Shown piece after piece: positions 12,434 through 26,210 of a stretch of 64,000 nucleotides of DNA. Below the pieces are notes generated by a model, which was not told the DNA's origin, made no database searches, and saw nothing but the letters and a program-made list of their open reading frames with translations. Position 1 is the stretch's first letter; each line of letters begins with the position of its first letter. The stretch spans positions 25,384,266 to 25,448,265 of the forward strand of contig OX387197.1 in the NCBI GenBank assembly GCA_947561715.1. The letters run 5' to 3'. This stretch comes from Ascidia mentula. Lineage: Eukaryota; Chordata; Ascidiacea; Phlebobranchia; Ascidiidae. Position numbers and translations under genes: made by a program.

Positions 12434-13270
12434 TGATTCTGAGGATGAAGAGACTGGCCTACACTATTGTCAACATTGTTATGTTTCATACGAAGAAACC
12501 TTTCGTCAAGAACTTATGCCATCATCAGTTTAAATGACGCGGTTGGGGTAGCTCCAGGATTATATGGAGCTAACCTGACTGACGTCACAGAGAATGCCCG
12601 CGCGGGTGGTGATGTCATGTTGTTATCGGCCACACACTACTAAAGGGGGGAAATGCGCAGTAAGCGACACAAAACGCAAAAAAGGAAAACACCATCACAC
12701 AAACGTTAAAGCAAAATAGTGGTGCAGAAGAGATGACTACATTAAGTTGTGGTTGTTGCTCTTGTATGGCCTGGCAGATCGCTAGAAAACCTTGCACCTC
12801 TCGTCCGTGGTGTACAAACTATCCTGTTCATGTGGACAATCCTACATTGAACATCCATCAAGGAACTTATACGCACGCATCACTGAACATCTACGATCGC
12901 CAAAGTCGGAAGTGTGCAAACACCTACTTTACTATACCCGACTCCCATGCGATGGCGAGCGATAGACATCGTCTCCTGCTAATGGAGTCGCTGTCCATAC
13001 AAGAGCAACAACCAAAACTTACTGTAGTCAGCGCTTGTGCACGGCTATTTCTGTTTAATGTTTAATGTGGCCGATAACAACATGACGTCACCCACGCGAG
13101 CCTTATCTGTGACGTTAGTCAGTTCAGGTCAGCTCCATATAATGAAGAAGCTACACCAACCAAACGCGACATTTAAACTGATGATGGCATAGGTTTTTGC
13201 CAAAACTTTTTTCATATGAAACATGACAATGTTGACAACAGTATGGGGCAGTCTTATCATTCTCAAATCC
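12434..13270. mobile_element. FB1 copy b, interrupted by a second palindromic element
   Basis: Left FB1 arm about 12434-12680 and right arm about 13065-13268 match copies a, c and d. The centre is replaced by an unrelated insert of about 360 bp with its own inverted arms (12704-12769 against 12995-13060, about 66 bp each). Short reading frames across it follow from base composition and show no protein signature. Confidence 0.7.
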
Positions 13271-14557
13271 GCCAATAGTGCCCCTAAGTTTGTCATAATG
13301 ATATTACTAACGATAATATCTACACATTTAAGATATCTTTATTCACGGTTTCAAATAACGTAACGTGGTGTGTTTGTTACAAAATGGTGTAAAATATGTC
13401 ATTTTAATGTTGTTGATTTACATTTTTACCAATTGTTTTTACGCACGTGTTGATATCATTACTTTTTTCCAGTTTTGTGTTGTACCCTTACAAAGTTTTG
13501 AAATATTTTACATTTTCATGTGTCTTTTCTTTTTTATCCTCGCATATTAATCCTCGTAATAGTTTTGCAATGTAAACCGAAAGTGTCAATAAATGACATA
13601 AAGTGTGCGTTGTGATCAACTACATTCTGTTAAGATAGCCGGTTGTCAGTAACGAATGCAAAGACCCGATGTTGGACCAACACCAACTTCCTGAACTATC
13701 TTTGTCGACTTAACTTCGAAGGCGGAAATAAATGGCATAGAATGACGTATTGTGATTGATAAATGACTAGGTTTTATTTCTGCTGATTCGCCACGTGGGA
13801 AAATATGTGATTCGTCCAAAGTACGTAGGAGTTCTGATTTAAAAACATTGATGTTTCCACTACAGGCCAATCCAGGAACATGTAAGAAGCAGTTTAGATA
13901 TCAGTGATATGAAACATCAAGCGTGAAAAAGAAATGATTTGATTATTTTGAAGATGCCAATTGGCATTTGCAACAATTTGAATTGTAATTGAAAGCTAAT
14001 GCGTCAAGAAAGTTAATCCTCGGAATAGTTTTGCAAAGTAAATTGAAAGTTTCAATAAATGACGCACAGAGTCCGTTATCATCAACCAAATTCTGTAAAG
14101 ATCGCTCTTTGTATGTTACAAATAAAGCTACTTTTGTCGAGTTGCAGTCGAAGGCGGTAATTAAAGGCATCCAAAGATTTGTTGTGACAAATAAATGACT
14201 ACGCTTTATTTCTGCTGATTCGTCTTGTGTGAAAATATATGATTCATCCGAACTACGTAGGAGTTCTGATTCCAAAACGCTTATGTTTCCACTACAAACC
14301 ACTGTAAGAACATGTAGAAGAAGTTTAGATATCAGTGATATGAAGAATCAAGCATTGAGAGGCAACGATTTGATCATATTAAAGTTGTAAAATTAAGACA
14401 AAATGACAGCAAGCTACTTAAGTGTTGCAACATAGGCCTCGAAAGTTATCAAGATTGGCTGTTGCCAAGTCTATTTTTTTGGGTGGGACTAATGGTAAAA
14501 TTTTGTATTGTAGTTTAACACAATCTTTTTCGGGAATTTGTAAGCCGGCTTAAAAGC
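13271..14557. repeat. CLR3-CLR4 intergenic: doubled upstream repeat
   Basis: After an AT-rich spacer, two tandem copies of the conserved upstream block (about 13560-13900 and 14025-14340). Both keep an open antisense frame (residues like CSGNISV..SELLRS..DES..F). The promoter-proximal part then leads to the CLR4 ATG; its TATA-like box is degraded (GAATTTGTAAG). Confidence 0.6.
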
Positions 14558-17291
14558 ATGAATCTACATCTGGTGGCGTTACTGGCACTTTTGCCTGCTG
14601 TCTTGTCTCAAACTTGGCACAAGCATGGGACAAGTGAATATTTGATTGGGTCAAGATCGAACAAAGTTAGCAGCTATTCCGAAGCAGAAACTGCATGTCA
14701 AGGATGGAACGCTAATGTAGTCAACGTCAAAACAAAAGATACTTATGTTTTTTTGTTGGATAAGATTGATAGTTTCCAAAGTAAGTCTTATCTGGTTAAC
14801 AGTTTGATTATTGTTTGTTGGGATTGTTAAAAATGTTAAATGCAAGCTTATGTTGCCTTATAGCCTACTGTTAACATTATTGTGAAATATCCCCAAAGTT
14901 GGATAAATTCAAACCGGATATTCCGAAACTGAAACTAAAAATGAATCTTGAACTGACATTATTTGATTTGGATCTACTAATAAGTAATGGTTGGATAAAA
15001 ACATTTGTGAAAGTTTTATGCTAAAATGGGATTGAATCTGGAACTAAATTAGTAACGCGTGTTCAATTCTAGACTTACCTTATTCCTATTTCATTGGAGC
15101 GAGACGAATTAATGGGACAGATAACTTTCAGTGGACAGATGGAACAAGAGTTATGGACGGACAGTGGAGGAAAGGGGGAGGATGGAATGAACCAAACGAC
15201 TTTAATGGAAATGAAGATTGTGTGACAATGGGATATCGCTATGGATTCGACCCATTGTTGCAATGGGTTGATGTTAAATGCGAATATGAGTCGCGATACA
15301 TCTGTGAAAGATCATCAGGTGGGTTGCTTAAGAAAATAATAAAGAAAAATATGTACAACCATTTACATTTTCAGAGAAAACGCCTATAAAGGCAATGGCA
15401 ATCATATCAACCGACTACTTGCAGTAATGAACACTTCTCATTCAAATTAATCCTAAATTTAATGTATTCATAAAAAAATATATAAAAACGCAGTCAAGAT
15501 GTCCTCAATATTTCGTTTCAACAAAGAAACCGAAGAATACTTTTCTGCTAATAGTTGTCATGTGAACACTGTCTTAGCGACAACACATCGAATGTTCCTT
15601 TTCTAAACATTCAATGTCGGTTATAATCGTTCGATAATAATTAATCTTGTGACAACAAAAATAGAGAAGTTTTAAATTTACGTGAAGAGTTTTTCAGAAC
15701 GTAGTATACAAGTTATGTTTGCATTTATTTTTTGGTTTCCTATTTCAGTCTCTTCAAAATTACCCAAAAGTTCAGTGCAAGACTATATCATTTAAACTAA
15801 CTTAAAACTTTTATTTTCACGAATCCTGTATGTTTATCTATTGCCCGACAATCTTGAAAACGCTGAGCCTCGCCATTTCAGCAATGTTATGTTTGTGGCA
15901 TTTGATTTCTTTTTGAGTGTTTGCCTACTTGGGTGGTGTATAATTGTGAACTTTTACTGTCTGGAATTTTATGGAGTAATAAGTTTCATAATGATAGATG
16001 GCATATTCACAGTTTCAACGACGTTGAAAGCAACTACAAAGTCCTCTAGAGCCACAACACGTACCGCCAAAGAAACCACCACAAGAACCACAAGATCTGT
16101 TACTACAACAACCACTAGATCAGCCACCACAACCATCACCTCTCCACTTAACACTAAAACCATCCGCAATGTCACCACAAATGGAATGAAAACCAGCAGA
16201 GCGACAGTCGGTAACGAATCTATGCCGGCTACGAAGGTTTCAACCACACTTTTAAGCTCTGCTCACAGACGTAAGTTTTAAACTTGCCAAGCTACTTTAA
16301 TCAATACTGTATACTTATCTAACACAGAGATTCAAAACATTTTTGTAGTCATGAACTCCATTTATACTTCATTATTAATTTGACTCGTATGTGTGGCCTG
16401 TACAGGCAATATTGTCGGTTTGAAACAAACATGACGTGATATGTCCGTGTGTTAGAATCAAGTACACCAAAAACTGACATCGGCTATATATTCACTGTGG
16501 TTGGTTCGATTGTTGGCTTCATCGTCATAATCGCTATTATCTGCATTGTTGTTTTCTGTGTGATCTCACAAAAGCGAAAGAATCAAAGGTAAGTCCCCTT
16601 CGTTCATAGATTGTTTGTCCAGAGTTTAAATCAGTGTAAATGGGTTAGCAATGCGAAGTGACCACTGTAGGCTTGTACGACTGTTTACACGTGTGAAGTT
16701 TCATTATATTGTTTTAGTGTAAGTATATATAATACTCCAGTGTATTTAGGTCTGTGGCCTCAAGAGATTTACAGGCAGTTGTCAACAATGTATATGGTAA
16801 GCACATAAAGAAAATCAATCATTTTGGTAAACGTGACATAAAATGTGAAATACTTAACTTGGAGAAATATCATTGCAGCCACAGACAACTACGAACCAGA
16901 AGAAACATGCGCCGAAACTCCAACCGAAACCCACGTCAGCCCGCAACACGCAGTGACCTATGAGGACGTTACTCATTCTCAATACAATCTCTATGACGTT
17001 GCCACAAACCCGGAACAAGCAGACTGTGATCGCGTAAACAATGGCGATGTCTACAGCACGGTGCAACGCGACGGAGACGACCAGGATACTTACAATCAAC
17101 TACAGTTGCATCAACCTGCTGGTTTGAAGGCATCGGGAAACGTATATTTGCCTGAGGTAGACGCCAATGACCGAAATACTTACGACCAGTTAAACAACAT
17201 CGAACATATGACAGGGAATACCATTGCCTCCACCTCTGCTGATCAACTTTACACAGCGGTCAGGAAACCCAACACAAAACAACGTACTTGA
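14558..17291 (+). CDS. CLR4: type I C-type lectin-like receptor, long (L) tail
   Basis: Exons 14558-14780, 15073-15318, 16013-16270, 16456-16588, 16750-16796 and 16879-17291 sum to 1,320 nt (439 residues). Signal peptide MNLHLVALLALLPAVLS; CTLD with YFIGA, WNEPND, NEDC, KC and YIC; 86-residue Thr-rich stalk; helix TVVGSIVGFIVIIAIICIVVFCVI with a KRKNQR anchor. The L tail contains TYEDV, YNLYDV, then the ITAM-like pair YSTVQRDGDDQDTYNQL, then YDQL and LYTAV. ITAM or hemITAM-type signalling through tandem-SH2 kinases is the family analogy; it is inferred, not shown. All splice sites are canonical. It follows an S gene, forming the 3S-4L pair. Confidence 0.88.
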
Positions 17292-18273
17292 AAGGACATC
17301 AGCCCCATACATCCTAAATTCTTTAACATGCAGTTTTGCAATCATACTCTGTACATAATATGATTTAATGTGTTAAATTGACGACTTCTCTGTAAAATGT
17401 GTTCAAAGTGTGCTTGTTTGACTACCAATGTACCTAGAGCTACAGGGGGATCACAGGGCAACGTAAAATATACATTCTGGAGTCGAACGATTATATGTGA
17501 GAGACCCACGCACGAATATTTGAATAAGACTTTGTATCACTCGTGGTGCGAATTGTTTTTACGCACGTCTTAATCTCAGTGCTTATTTCCTGTTTTGCGT
17601 TGTACCCTTACATAGTTTTGTAATATTTAACATTTCCATGCAGTGTCTTTGTTATCTTCGCATATTAGTCCTCGGAATAGGTTTGCAATGTAAACTAAAA
17701 GTGTCAATAAATGATCCAAAGTGTGGATTTACCAAATTCTGTAAAGATCGCTCTTTGTGTTTTACAAATCAAGCCACCCGATGTTCCAACTTCCAGAACT
17801 ATCTTTATCGACTTACCTTCGAAGGCGGAAATTAAATGCACGTAAAGATTTGTTGTGACTAATAAATGACATGGATTTATTTCGGCTGATTCGTCTTGTG
17901 TGAAAATATCTGATTCATTCCAACTACGTAGGAGTTCTGATTCAAAAACGCTTATGTTTCCACTACAAGCCAATCTAAGACCAGTTAGAAGCGGTTTAGC
18001 TATCAGTGACATGAAACAAGCAATCAATTGATCCATTTAAAGATGCCAATTGGCATTTGCAGCAACTTGGATTGTAATTGAAACAAAATGACGGCAACCA
18101 ACTTAATCGTTGTAACTTAGGCTTTAATATTATCAAGGTTGGCTATTTCCAAGACTATTGCCAGGAGTATTGAAGGACTATTGGTAAACACATGAAATAA
18201 GAAACTTTTGTTATAATTTTTTATTGTAGTTTAACAGTACATCTTGTGTGAATATATAAGTTGGCTTTAAAGC
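17292..18273. other. CLR4-CLR5 intergenic
   Basis: L-gene 3' flank (CTACAGGGGGATCACAGG-type segment near 17440, also after CLR8 near 33130), then the upstream repeat (about 17670-18010) and the promoter-proximal block. AATATATAAG lies about 20 bp before the CLR5 ATG. No gene seen. Confidence 0.55.
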
Positions 18274-20842
18274 ATGAACCTACATTTGGTGGCATTATTA
18301 GCACTCCTGCCAGTTGTCATGTCTCAAACCTGGCACAAGTATGGGACAAGTGAATATTTGATTGGATCGAATAACGTTAGCAGCTATTCTGAAGCAGAAA
18401 CTTCATGTCAAGGATGGAACGCTCATGTAGCCAACGTCAAAACAAACGATACTTTTGATTTTTTGGTGGCTAAGATTGGAAATCTCACTAGTAAGTCTTG
18501 TCTGGTTCAAAATTTCATTATAGTGTTGTTGATTAGTTAAAAAAGGTATATGCAAACTTTTGTTGCCTAATCCTAATGTCACCATTATTGTAAAATATAT
18601 TCAACAGAATTAGAACTCTTGAAAAAAAGTCTTGTCCAGCTCGCTGTTATGTTTTAGCAAACCGATGAATCTGTAATACTGATACTGTTGATAAAAATGA
18701 ATCTGGCACCGACATATTTTGACAAGTATTAACTAACATTAGTAATGGTTGTATAGAAACATTTGTATTAGTTTTCTGATAAAATGTGATTGAATCTGGA
18801 TCTAACTTCGTTACACGTTATTAATTTTAGAACCACCATATTCCTATTTCATTGGAGCGAGACGAATTAATGAGACAAATAATTTTAAGTGGACAGATGG
18901 AACAAGAGTTGTGAACGGACAGTGGAGGAAAGGTGGAGGATTAAATGGAACAAAATGGAATGAACCCAACAACAAAAATCAAAGTGAAAATTGTGTGACA
19001 ATGGGATATCGTTACAATTTCAAACAAAAATTGCAATGGCATGATGTTAGATGCGAATATGAGTCACGATACATATGTGAAAGATTATCAGGTGGGACGC
19101 TTGAGGTTGTAATAAAAAATATGTACAACAATTTACATTTTCAGAATAAACGCCAACAAAGCCAATAGCAATCATATCAACTAACTTGCAGTAACGAACA
19201 CTTGTCATTCAAATTTATTCCTAAATTTATTGCATTCAAAGTAACTATAACGTAAAGGTTGGTACAAAACATAAAACAAGTCACATTTGCATATATTTTT
19301 GCCTTCTATTTCAGTCTGTACAAAATAACTCAAAAATATCTGGTAGTAAATGCATGACTGTGCCGTTTAGATTAAGTTAAAATTTCGTTTTTCTGAATCA
19401 AGTTTATCTATTGCCCGACAAGCTTGGAAACGCTGAGCCAGCCCATTTCAGCAATTTTTAAGTTTAAAGTGGCCTTTGTTTCCTTTTTAAGTACTTAGAT
19501 GCCTACGTGGTGTACAATTGTGAGATTACCGTTTGGCAATTCATGAAGTTACTGTAATTGGTTACATAATGATAGATGACCTATACACAGTTTCAACGAC
19601 GTTAAAAGCAACTGCAACGTCCTCTGGAGCCACAACACGTACCGTCAAAGAAACCACCAAAGGAACCACCAGATCAACTACTACAACAACCACTAGATCA
19701 TCCACCACAACCATCTCCTTACTACCAAACACTAAAACCATCCGCAATGCCACCATAAATAGAATGGGAACCAGCAGAGCGACAGATGGTAACGAATCCA
19801 TTTCGACTACGATGCTTTCATCCATACAGTTGAGCTCTATTTCCCAACGTGAGTAACGAAACCTCTTCAAGCAACTTTAACATTTGACAAACTACTTATC
19901 TAACACAGAAGTCCAAAACCTTTTTATAGTTATTAACCTTATTTGCAAGAACATCAAAAGCAACAGCGACTGTTGTTTATATTCCCAATTAACAAACTTT
20001 ACATATTCCAACTTTAATTATTTTTCGCAAAACGTGAATTCATCTAGCCAAGTGTCAATTGATTTATTGTGTTTCATGGTAGTGGTCACATCTAACACAA
20101 AAGCTTTTATTTTTATTTTTTTCACAAAAGCAACGACAATCAAGAGCAACAACCTGGCTATAATAATCGGTACAGCTTTTGGAGTCATCGTAATAATTGG
20201 TATTGTATGCTTGGTAGTCTGTATGACGTCACAACGGTGTAGAAAACATTAGTGAGTTCATTTTCTTTCAATAATTTTGATGAATGTGAAGTTATAATCC
20301 CTTTTTCTTTTATACCAATGCGAAAATATTCTTGAAGAAGTTTAAATGTCGGCTCTTCACAACGTTATTTATTTAATAAATGTTCACATAACTTTAAATA
20401 CTGTATTTTCTGTTTCTGGTTGAATTTACTCTTATGCTTCTTAGCGCACAAAGAAATACACAAGATCTGAACGCCCGAGTAGCTGGTAAGTAAAACGAAC
20501 AACTGAAATAAAATGCAAATATAACTTAACTTCACCAACAAACTACTTCAGAACTAAGAAACACAAAATTCTGTCAAAAAATCAGAATAATTGGTGATGA
20601 ATTAAGAAAGTTAAATATTTGTCAATATTTTTTTATTTTTTAACACTTTTTGTTGACCAGATGCTGATTTCAAGCAAGATCAAGTTTACATCAATGAGAA
20701 TACTGCTCAGTATTACAACTTGCAACCATCAATAAACCATCCACCGGACCAACCAAATCATGGCGTCCACCATTATGAGATCATCAAAGATCCTGTATAC
20801 GTAAACACCAGAAACGAATCTCAATACATTAATTGTAATTAA
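18274..20842 (+). CDS. CLR5: type I C-type lectin-like receptor, short (S) tail
   Basis: Exons 18274-18490, 18831-19091, 19591-19848, 20131-20251, 20445-20485 and 20661-20842 sum to 1,080 nt (359 residues). The CTLD has NNVSS (an N-glycosylation sequon) early, YFIGA, the LNGTKWNEPNN insertion loop, NQSENC, VRC and YIC. The stalk is 86 residues. The exon 4/5 junction codon reads TAC (Tyr) where paralogues have TGC (Cys), so a juxtamembrane cysteine (a possible palmitoylation site) is lost. The S tail keeps VYINEN, YYNLQ, YEII (YEVI elsewhere), VYVNT and YINCN. Exon 1 resembles CLR1, whereas exon 2 is of the INGTK-insertion type of CLR2/6/7/9: another mosaic. Confidence 0.87.
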
Positions 20843-20905
20843 ATTACTGCGCGCGGAGACTTCAGCAAAACGTTTGGAAACTGATTTTCTGCACATATTT
20901 GTCAT

Positions 20906-21405
20906 GATTCTGAGAATGAAGAGACTGGCTCTTACCACTATAAACATTACCATGTTTCATATACGAAAAAACGTTTCGACAAGAACTTATGCCATCATAA
21001 GTTTAAATGACGCGCTTGGTGTAGTTCCAGGATTATATGGAGCTAACCTGACTGACGTCACAGAGAAGGCCCGCGAGGGTGGTGATGTCATGTTGTTATC
21101 AGCCACACACTACTAAAGGGGGAAAATGCGCAGTAAACGACGTTTTATGTGGATTATTGTGTACTTTGCGTTTTATGTCGTTTACTGCGTACTTTCCACC
21201 TTTAGTGATGTGTGGCCGATAACAACATGACGTCACCCACGCGAGCCTTATCTGTGACGTTAGTCAGGTCAGCTCCATATAATGATGGAGCTACACCAAC
21301 CGCGTCATTTAAACTGATGATGACATAAGTTTTTACCGAAACGTTTTTCCGTATGAAACATGACAATGTTGACAACAGTATGGGCCAGTCTCTTCCTTCT
21401 CAAAT
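20906..21405. mobile_element. Foldback/MITE-like element FB1, copy c
   Basis: Same palindrome and same offset from the stop codon as copy a. The arms meet around GTAAACGACGTTTTATG..GTCGTTTACTGCG. It sits between CLR5 and CLR6; no long-tail gene follows CLR5. Confidence 0.75.
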
Positions 21406-22307
21406 CCGCACGTAGTGCTCCTAAGTTTGTTATGATGATATTACTGACGTGACGATATTATCTACACATTTAGGATATCTTTATTCACGCTTTTCAAATC
21501 ACGTAACGTGATTAGTTTGTTACAAAATGGTGTAAAATATATCATTATCATGTTGTTGATTTACATTTTTACCAATTGTTTATACGCACGTCTTAATCTC
21601 ACTAATTATTTCCAGTTTTGTGTTGTGCTTTTACACAGTTTTGAGATATTTAACTTTTGATGTTGGTTTTTTTTTTGTTATCCTCGCATATTAATCTTCA
21701 TATTAGTTTTGCAATGTCAACTGAAAGTGTTAATAAATGATGTAAAGTGTGCGTTTTGATCAACTAATTCTGTTAAGATAGTCGGTTGTCAGTAATAAAT
21801 GATGTTACACTAACACCAACTACCTAACCTATCTTTGTCTACTTACCTTCGAAGGCGGAAATAAAAGGCATAGAATGACTTGTTGTGACTAATAAATGAC
21901 TACGCTTTATTTCTGCTGATTCGTCTTGTGTGAAAATATCTGATTCATTCCAACTACGTATAAGAGTTGTGATTCAAAAACCTTTATGTTTCCACTACAA
22001 GCCAATCTTAGACCAGTTAGAAGCGGATTAGCTATCAGTGATATAAAACATGGTTGAGAAGCGTTGATTTGAAGAAGCCAATTGGCATTTGCAACAATTT
22101 GGATTGTAATTGAAACGTAATGACGGCAGGCAACTCAATCGTTGAAACTTAGGCTTTAATATTATCAAGGTTGGCTGTTTCCAAAACTATTGCCAGGAGT
22201 GTTGAAGGACTATTAGTAACCACATGAATTGAGAAACTTTTGTTATAATTTTGTATTGTAGTTTAAAACAAACTATTTTGTGGAAATATACAAGTTGGCT
22301 TTAAAGC
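21406..22307. repeat. CLR5-CLR6 intergenic
   Basis: Near-identical to 4171-5073 and to 25308-26210, including the poly-T stretch and the upstream repeat (about 21706-22050). This shows recent tandem duplication or conversion of the spacer together with the gene. Confidence 0.65.
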
Positions 22308-24745
22308 ATGAATCTACATTTGGTGGCATTATCAGTACTTTTGCCTGTTGTCTTGTCTCAAACCTGGCACAAGCATGGGACAAGTGAATATTTGATTGTG
22401 TCAAATAAAGTCAGCAATTATTCTGAAGCAGAAACTACATGTCAAGGATGGAACGCTCATGTAGCGAACGTCAAAACAAACGATACTTTTGATTTTTTGG
22501 TGGCCGAGATCAGAAATCTAAGTCTAGGAAGTAAGTCTTGCATGCTTTACAGTTTGATTGTTGTATTGTTGGATTGTTAAAAAAGGTAAATGCAAATTTA
22601 TGTGGCATAATGCTATCACCTTTATTGAAAAATATATTCAACATAAATGGAACTCTTGTACATAAGTCTTGTCTAGCTCGCAGTTAAAGTTTTACTGCGT
22701 TGAAAAATGGGGTAAATTCAAAGCTACTGAAACGAAAACAAAAAATTCTTCTGGCACCGATATTATTATAAATGGTTGAATAGAAACATTTGCGAAAGTT
22801 TTTGGCTGACATGGAACTGAATCTGGAATAAATTCGTAACACGTGTTCAATTTTAGATGAAACATATTCCTATTTCATTGGAGCGAGACGAATTAATGAG
22901 ACAAATAACTTTGAGTGGACAGATGGAACAAGAGTTGTAAACGGACAGTGGATGAAAGGGGGAGGAATAAATGGAACAAAATGGAATGAACCCAACAACA
23001 AAAATCAAAGTGAAGATTGTGTGACAATGGGATATCTTTTCTATTTCAAACAAATATTGCGATGGCATGATATTCCATGCATATATGAGTCACGATACAT
23101 ATGTGAAAGATCATCAGGTGAGAAGTACCGTCAAAGAAACCACCACAAACATCGAACATATTCTTATTATAATAATTACCCCCCCCCCTCCCCGCCATAC
23201 AGATAAACATGATTTTGGATTACGATGTATGATATATATGTGCAGTTGCATCTACTTCCAAAACCACTACAACAATCACTAAAGATACCACTAAAGCCAG
23301 AATATTAACCACAACCACTACCATTCCAACTAACACGGGAACCACCAACACCGTCACCACATTGTCAACGAGAACCAGCAAAGTAACAGTTGGAAACGGA
23401 TCGACCAAAACTAACAAAGTTTCAACCGCTCCTTTCAGCTTTTCTTCCAAACGTAAGTATAAACCCAACGAACGCTACAGAGCATAACTTTCGTAAACTG
23501 TTCAAGCGCCCAACCCCGTATGCCAAGACAAAAACCTGATTGGGATTCGTGCCCAGGACATCCTGGGTTCAAAACCCGGTATGGTCAAAAAACAAAAAAA
23601 TATGTTTTATCTCATATAGGTCGTGTCGTGTAGTGCATATCTTCCATGTGACTACAACTTTTTAATATAAATATGCCCATTAAAGACTGACTACGTTTAT
23701 TGTGGCCCATGTTACGTTCCTTGCCATGATTTCGATGTTGCTTCATTTTTAATGTTCAATTAAATAAAACAATACTGTTCCTTGGCACAAAAATGCAATA
23801 AGATCGCACATAACAACATATATCAAATAAATGTTCCGATAAAGATGAAATCACATACCTACTCGGCACAAAAAGAAACAGCGACTGTTGTTTATATTCC
23901 CAATTAACATATTCTACTTATTCTACCTTTAATTATTTTTACGCAAAACGTGATTCATCTAGCCAAGTGTCAATTCATTTATTGTGTTTCATGGTATTGG
24001 TTACATCTAACACAAAAGTTTTTATTTTCTCACAAAAGCAACGACAACCTGGAGCAGCAACCTGGCTATAATAATCGGTACAGTTTTTGGAGTCATCGTA
24101 ATTATTGGTATTGTATGCTTGGTAGTCTGTGTGACGTCACAACGGTGTAGAAAACATTGGTGAGTTCATTTTCTTTCCATAATTTTGATGAATGTGAAGT
24201 TATAATCCCTTTTTCTTTTATACCAATGCGAAAATATTCTTGCAGAAGTTTAAATATCGGTTCTTCACAACGTTATTTTTTTAATGAATGTTCACATAAC
24301 TTTAAATACTGTATTTCCTATTTCTGGTTGAATTTAATCTTATGCTTCTTAGCGCACAAAGAAATACACAAGATCTGAACGCCCGAGTAGCTGGTAGGTA
24401 AAACGACCAACTGAAATAAAATGCAAATATAACTTCACCATCTAGCTAATTCAGAACTAAGAAACACAAATTTCTGTCAAAAAATCAGAATAATTGGTGA
24501 TGAATTAAGAAAGTTGGATATTTGTCAATATTTTTTTATTTTTTAACATTTTTTGTTGACCAGATGCTGACTTTAACCAAGATCAAGTTTACATCAATGA
24601 GAATTCTGCTCAGTACTACAACTTGCAACCATCCATAAACCATCCACCGGACCAACCAAATCATGGCGTCCACCATTATGAGGTCATCAAAGATCCTGTA
24701 TACGTAAACACCAGAAACGAATCTCAATACAGTAATTGTAATTAA
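22308..24745 (+). CDS. CLR6: type I C-type lectin-like receptor, S tail, swapped stalk
   Basis: Exons 22308-22530, 22857-23117, 23246-23452, 24039-24159, 24353-24393 and 24564-24745 sum to 1,035 nt (344 residues). The CTLD is nearly that of CLR2 and CLR7 (INGTKWNEPNN, NQSEDC, YLFYFKQ). Its 69-residue stalk (ASTSKTTTTITKDTTKARIL...) is unrelated in sequence to the VSTTLKATTTSS stalk of CLR1/3/5, though equally Thr-rich. Intron 2 is only 128 bp because a segment of about 250 bp present in CLR7 is absent. Exons 4-6 are standard S type, but exon 5 has GTAGGT as donor instead of GTAAGT. The last tail motif reads QYSNC rather than QYINC, changing one YxN site. Confidence 0.85.
23500..23660 (+). repeat. 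tRNA-like SINE segment in CLR6 intron 3
   Basis: The stretch GTGCCCAGGACATCCTGGGTTCAAAACCCGG resembles the anticodon-to-T-arm half of a tRNA and contains a B-box-like GTTCAAAAC (GWTCRANNC). The 5' half does not fold convincingly, so this is a SINE-type relic rather than a tRNA gene. A second copy is in CLR7 (27695-27800); other paralogues lack it. Confidence 0.4.
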
Positions 24746-24809
24746 ATTACTGCGCGCAGAGACTTCAGCAAATCGTTTGGAAAGTGATTTTCTGCACATA
24801 TTTGTCATG

Positions 24810-25307
24810 ATTCTGAGAATGAAGAGACTGGCTCTTACTACTATCAACATTATCATGTTTCATATACGATAAAACGTTTCGGCAAGAACTTATGCCATCA
24901 TCAGTTTAAATGACGCGGTTGGTGTAGTTCCAGGATTATATGGAGCTGACCTGACCGACGTCACAGAGAAGGCTCGTGAGGGTGGTGATGTCATGTTGTT
25001 GTCAGCCACATACCACTGAATTGGGAAAATGCGCAGTAAACGACGTTTTATGTCGATTATTGTGAACTTTGCGTTTTGTGTCGTTTACTGCGTACTTTCC
25101 ACCTTTAGTGATGTGTGGCCGATAACAACATGACGTCACCCACGCGAGCCTTATCTGTGACGTCAGTCAGGTCAGTTCCATATAATGATGGATCTACACC
25201 AACCACGTCATTTAAACTGATGATGGCATAAGTTTTTACCGAAACGTTTTTCCGTATGAAACATGACAATGTTGACAACAGTATGGGCCAGTCTCTTCAT
25301 TCTCAAA
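24810..25307. mobile_element. Foldback/MITE-like element FB1, copy d
   Basis: Same palindrome directly downstream of an S gene (CLR6), with both arms and the centre complete. It is very close in sequence to copy a, as are the flanks. Confidence 0.75.
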
Positions 25308-26210
25308 TCCGCACGTAGTGCTCCTAAGTTTGTTATGATGATATTACTGACGTGACGATATTATCTACACATTTAGGATATCTTTATTCACGCTTTTCAA
25401 ATCACGTAACGTGATTAGTTTGTTACAAAATGGTGTAAAATATATCATTTTCATGTTGTTGATTTACATTTTTACCAATTGTTTATACGCACGTCTTAAT
25501 CTCATTAATTATTTCCAGTTTTGTGTTGTGCTTTTACACAGTTTTGAGATATTTAACTTTTGATGTTGGTTTTTTTTTTTTGTTATCCTCGCATATTAAT
25601 CTTCATATTAGTTTTGCAATGTCAACTGAAAGTGTTAATAAATGATGTAAAGTGTGCGTTTTGATCAACTGATTCTGTTAAGATAGTCGGTTGTCAGTAA
25701 TAAATGATGTTACACTAACACCAACTACCTAACCTATCTTTGTCTACTTACCTTCGAAGGCGGAAATAAAAGGCATAGAATGACTTGTTGTGACTAATAA
25801 ATGACTACGCTTTATTTCTGCTGATTCGTCTTGTGTGAAAATATCTGATTCATTCCAACTACGTAAGAGTTGTGATTCAAAAACCTTTATGTTTCCACTA
25901 CAAGCCAATCTTAGACCAGTTAGAAGCGGTTTAGCTATCAGTGACATGAAACATGGTTGAGAAGCGTTGATTTGAAGAAGCCAATTGGCATTTGCAACAA
26001 TTCGGATTGTAATTGAAACGTAATGACGGCAGGCAACTCAATCGTTGAAACTTAGGCTTTAATATTATCAAGGTTGGCTGTTTCCAAAACTATTGCCAGG
26101 AGTGTTGAAGGACTATTAGTAACCACATGAATTGAGAAACTTTTGTTATAATTTTGTATTGTAGTTTAACGCAAACTATTTTGTGGAAATATACAAGTTG
26201 GCTTTAAAGC
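25308..26210. repeat. CLR6-CLR7 intergenic
   Basis: Third near-identical copy of the spacer and upstream repeat (block about 25610-25950). Ends with AATATACAAG about 20 bp before the CLR7 ATG. No gene seen. Confidence 0.6.

Noticed and set aside
12733-13065. 110-residue Cys-rich ORF between CLR3 and CLR4
   Set aside because: Lies entirely in the nested palindrome; its two ends are inverted copies, so the frame is incidental.
23545-23595. Functional tRNA gene in CLR6 intron
   Set aside because: T-arm and B-box-like sequence are present, but no matching acceptor stem or clear A box; better explained as a SINE relic.
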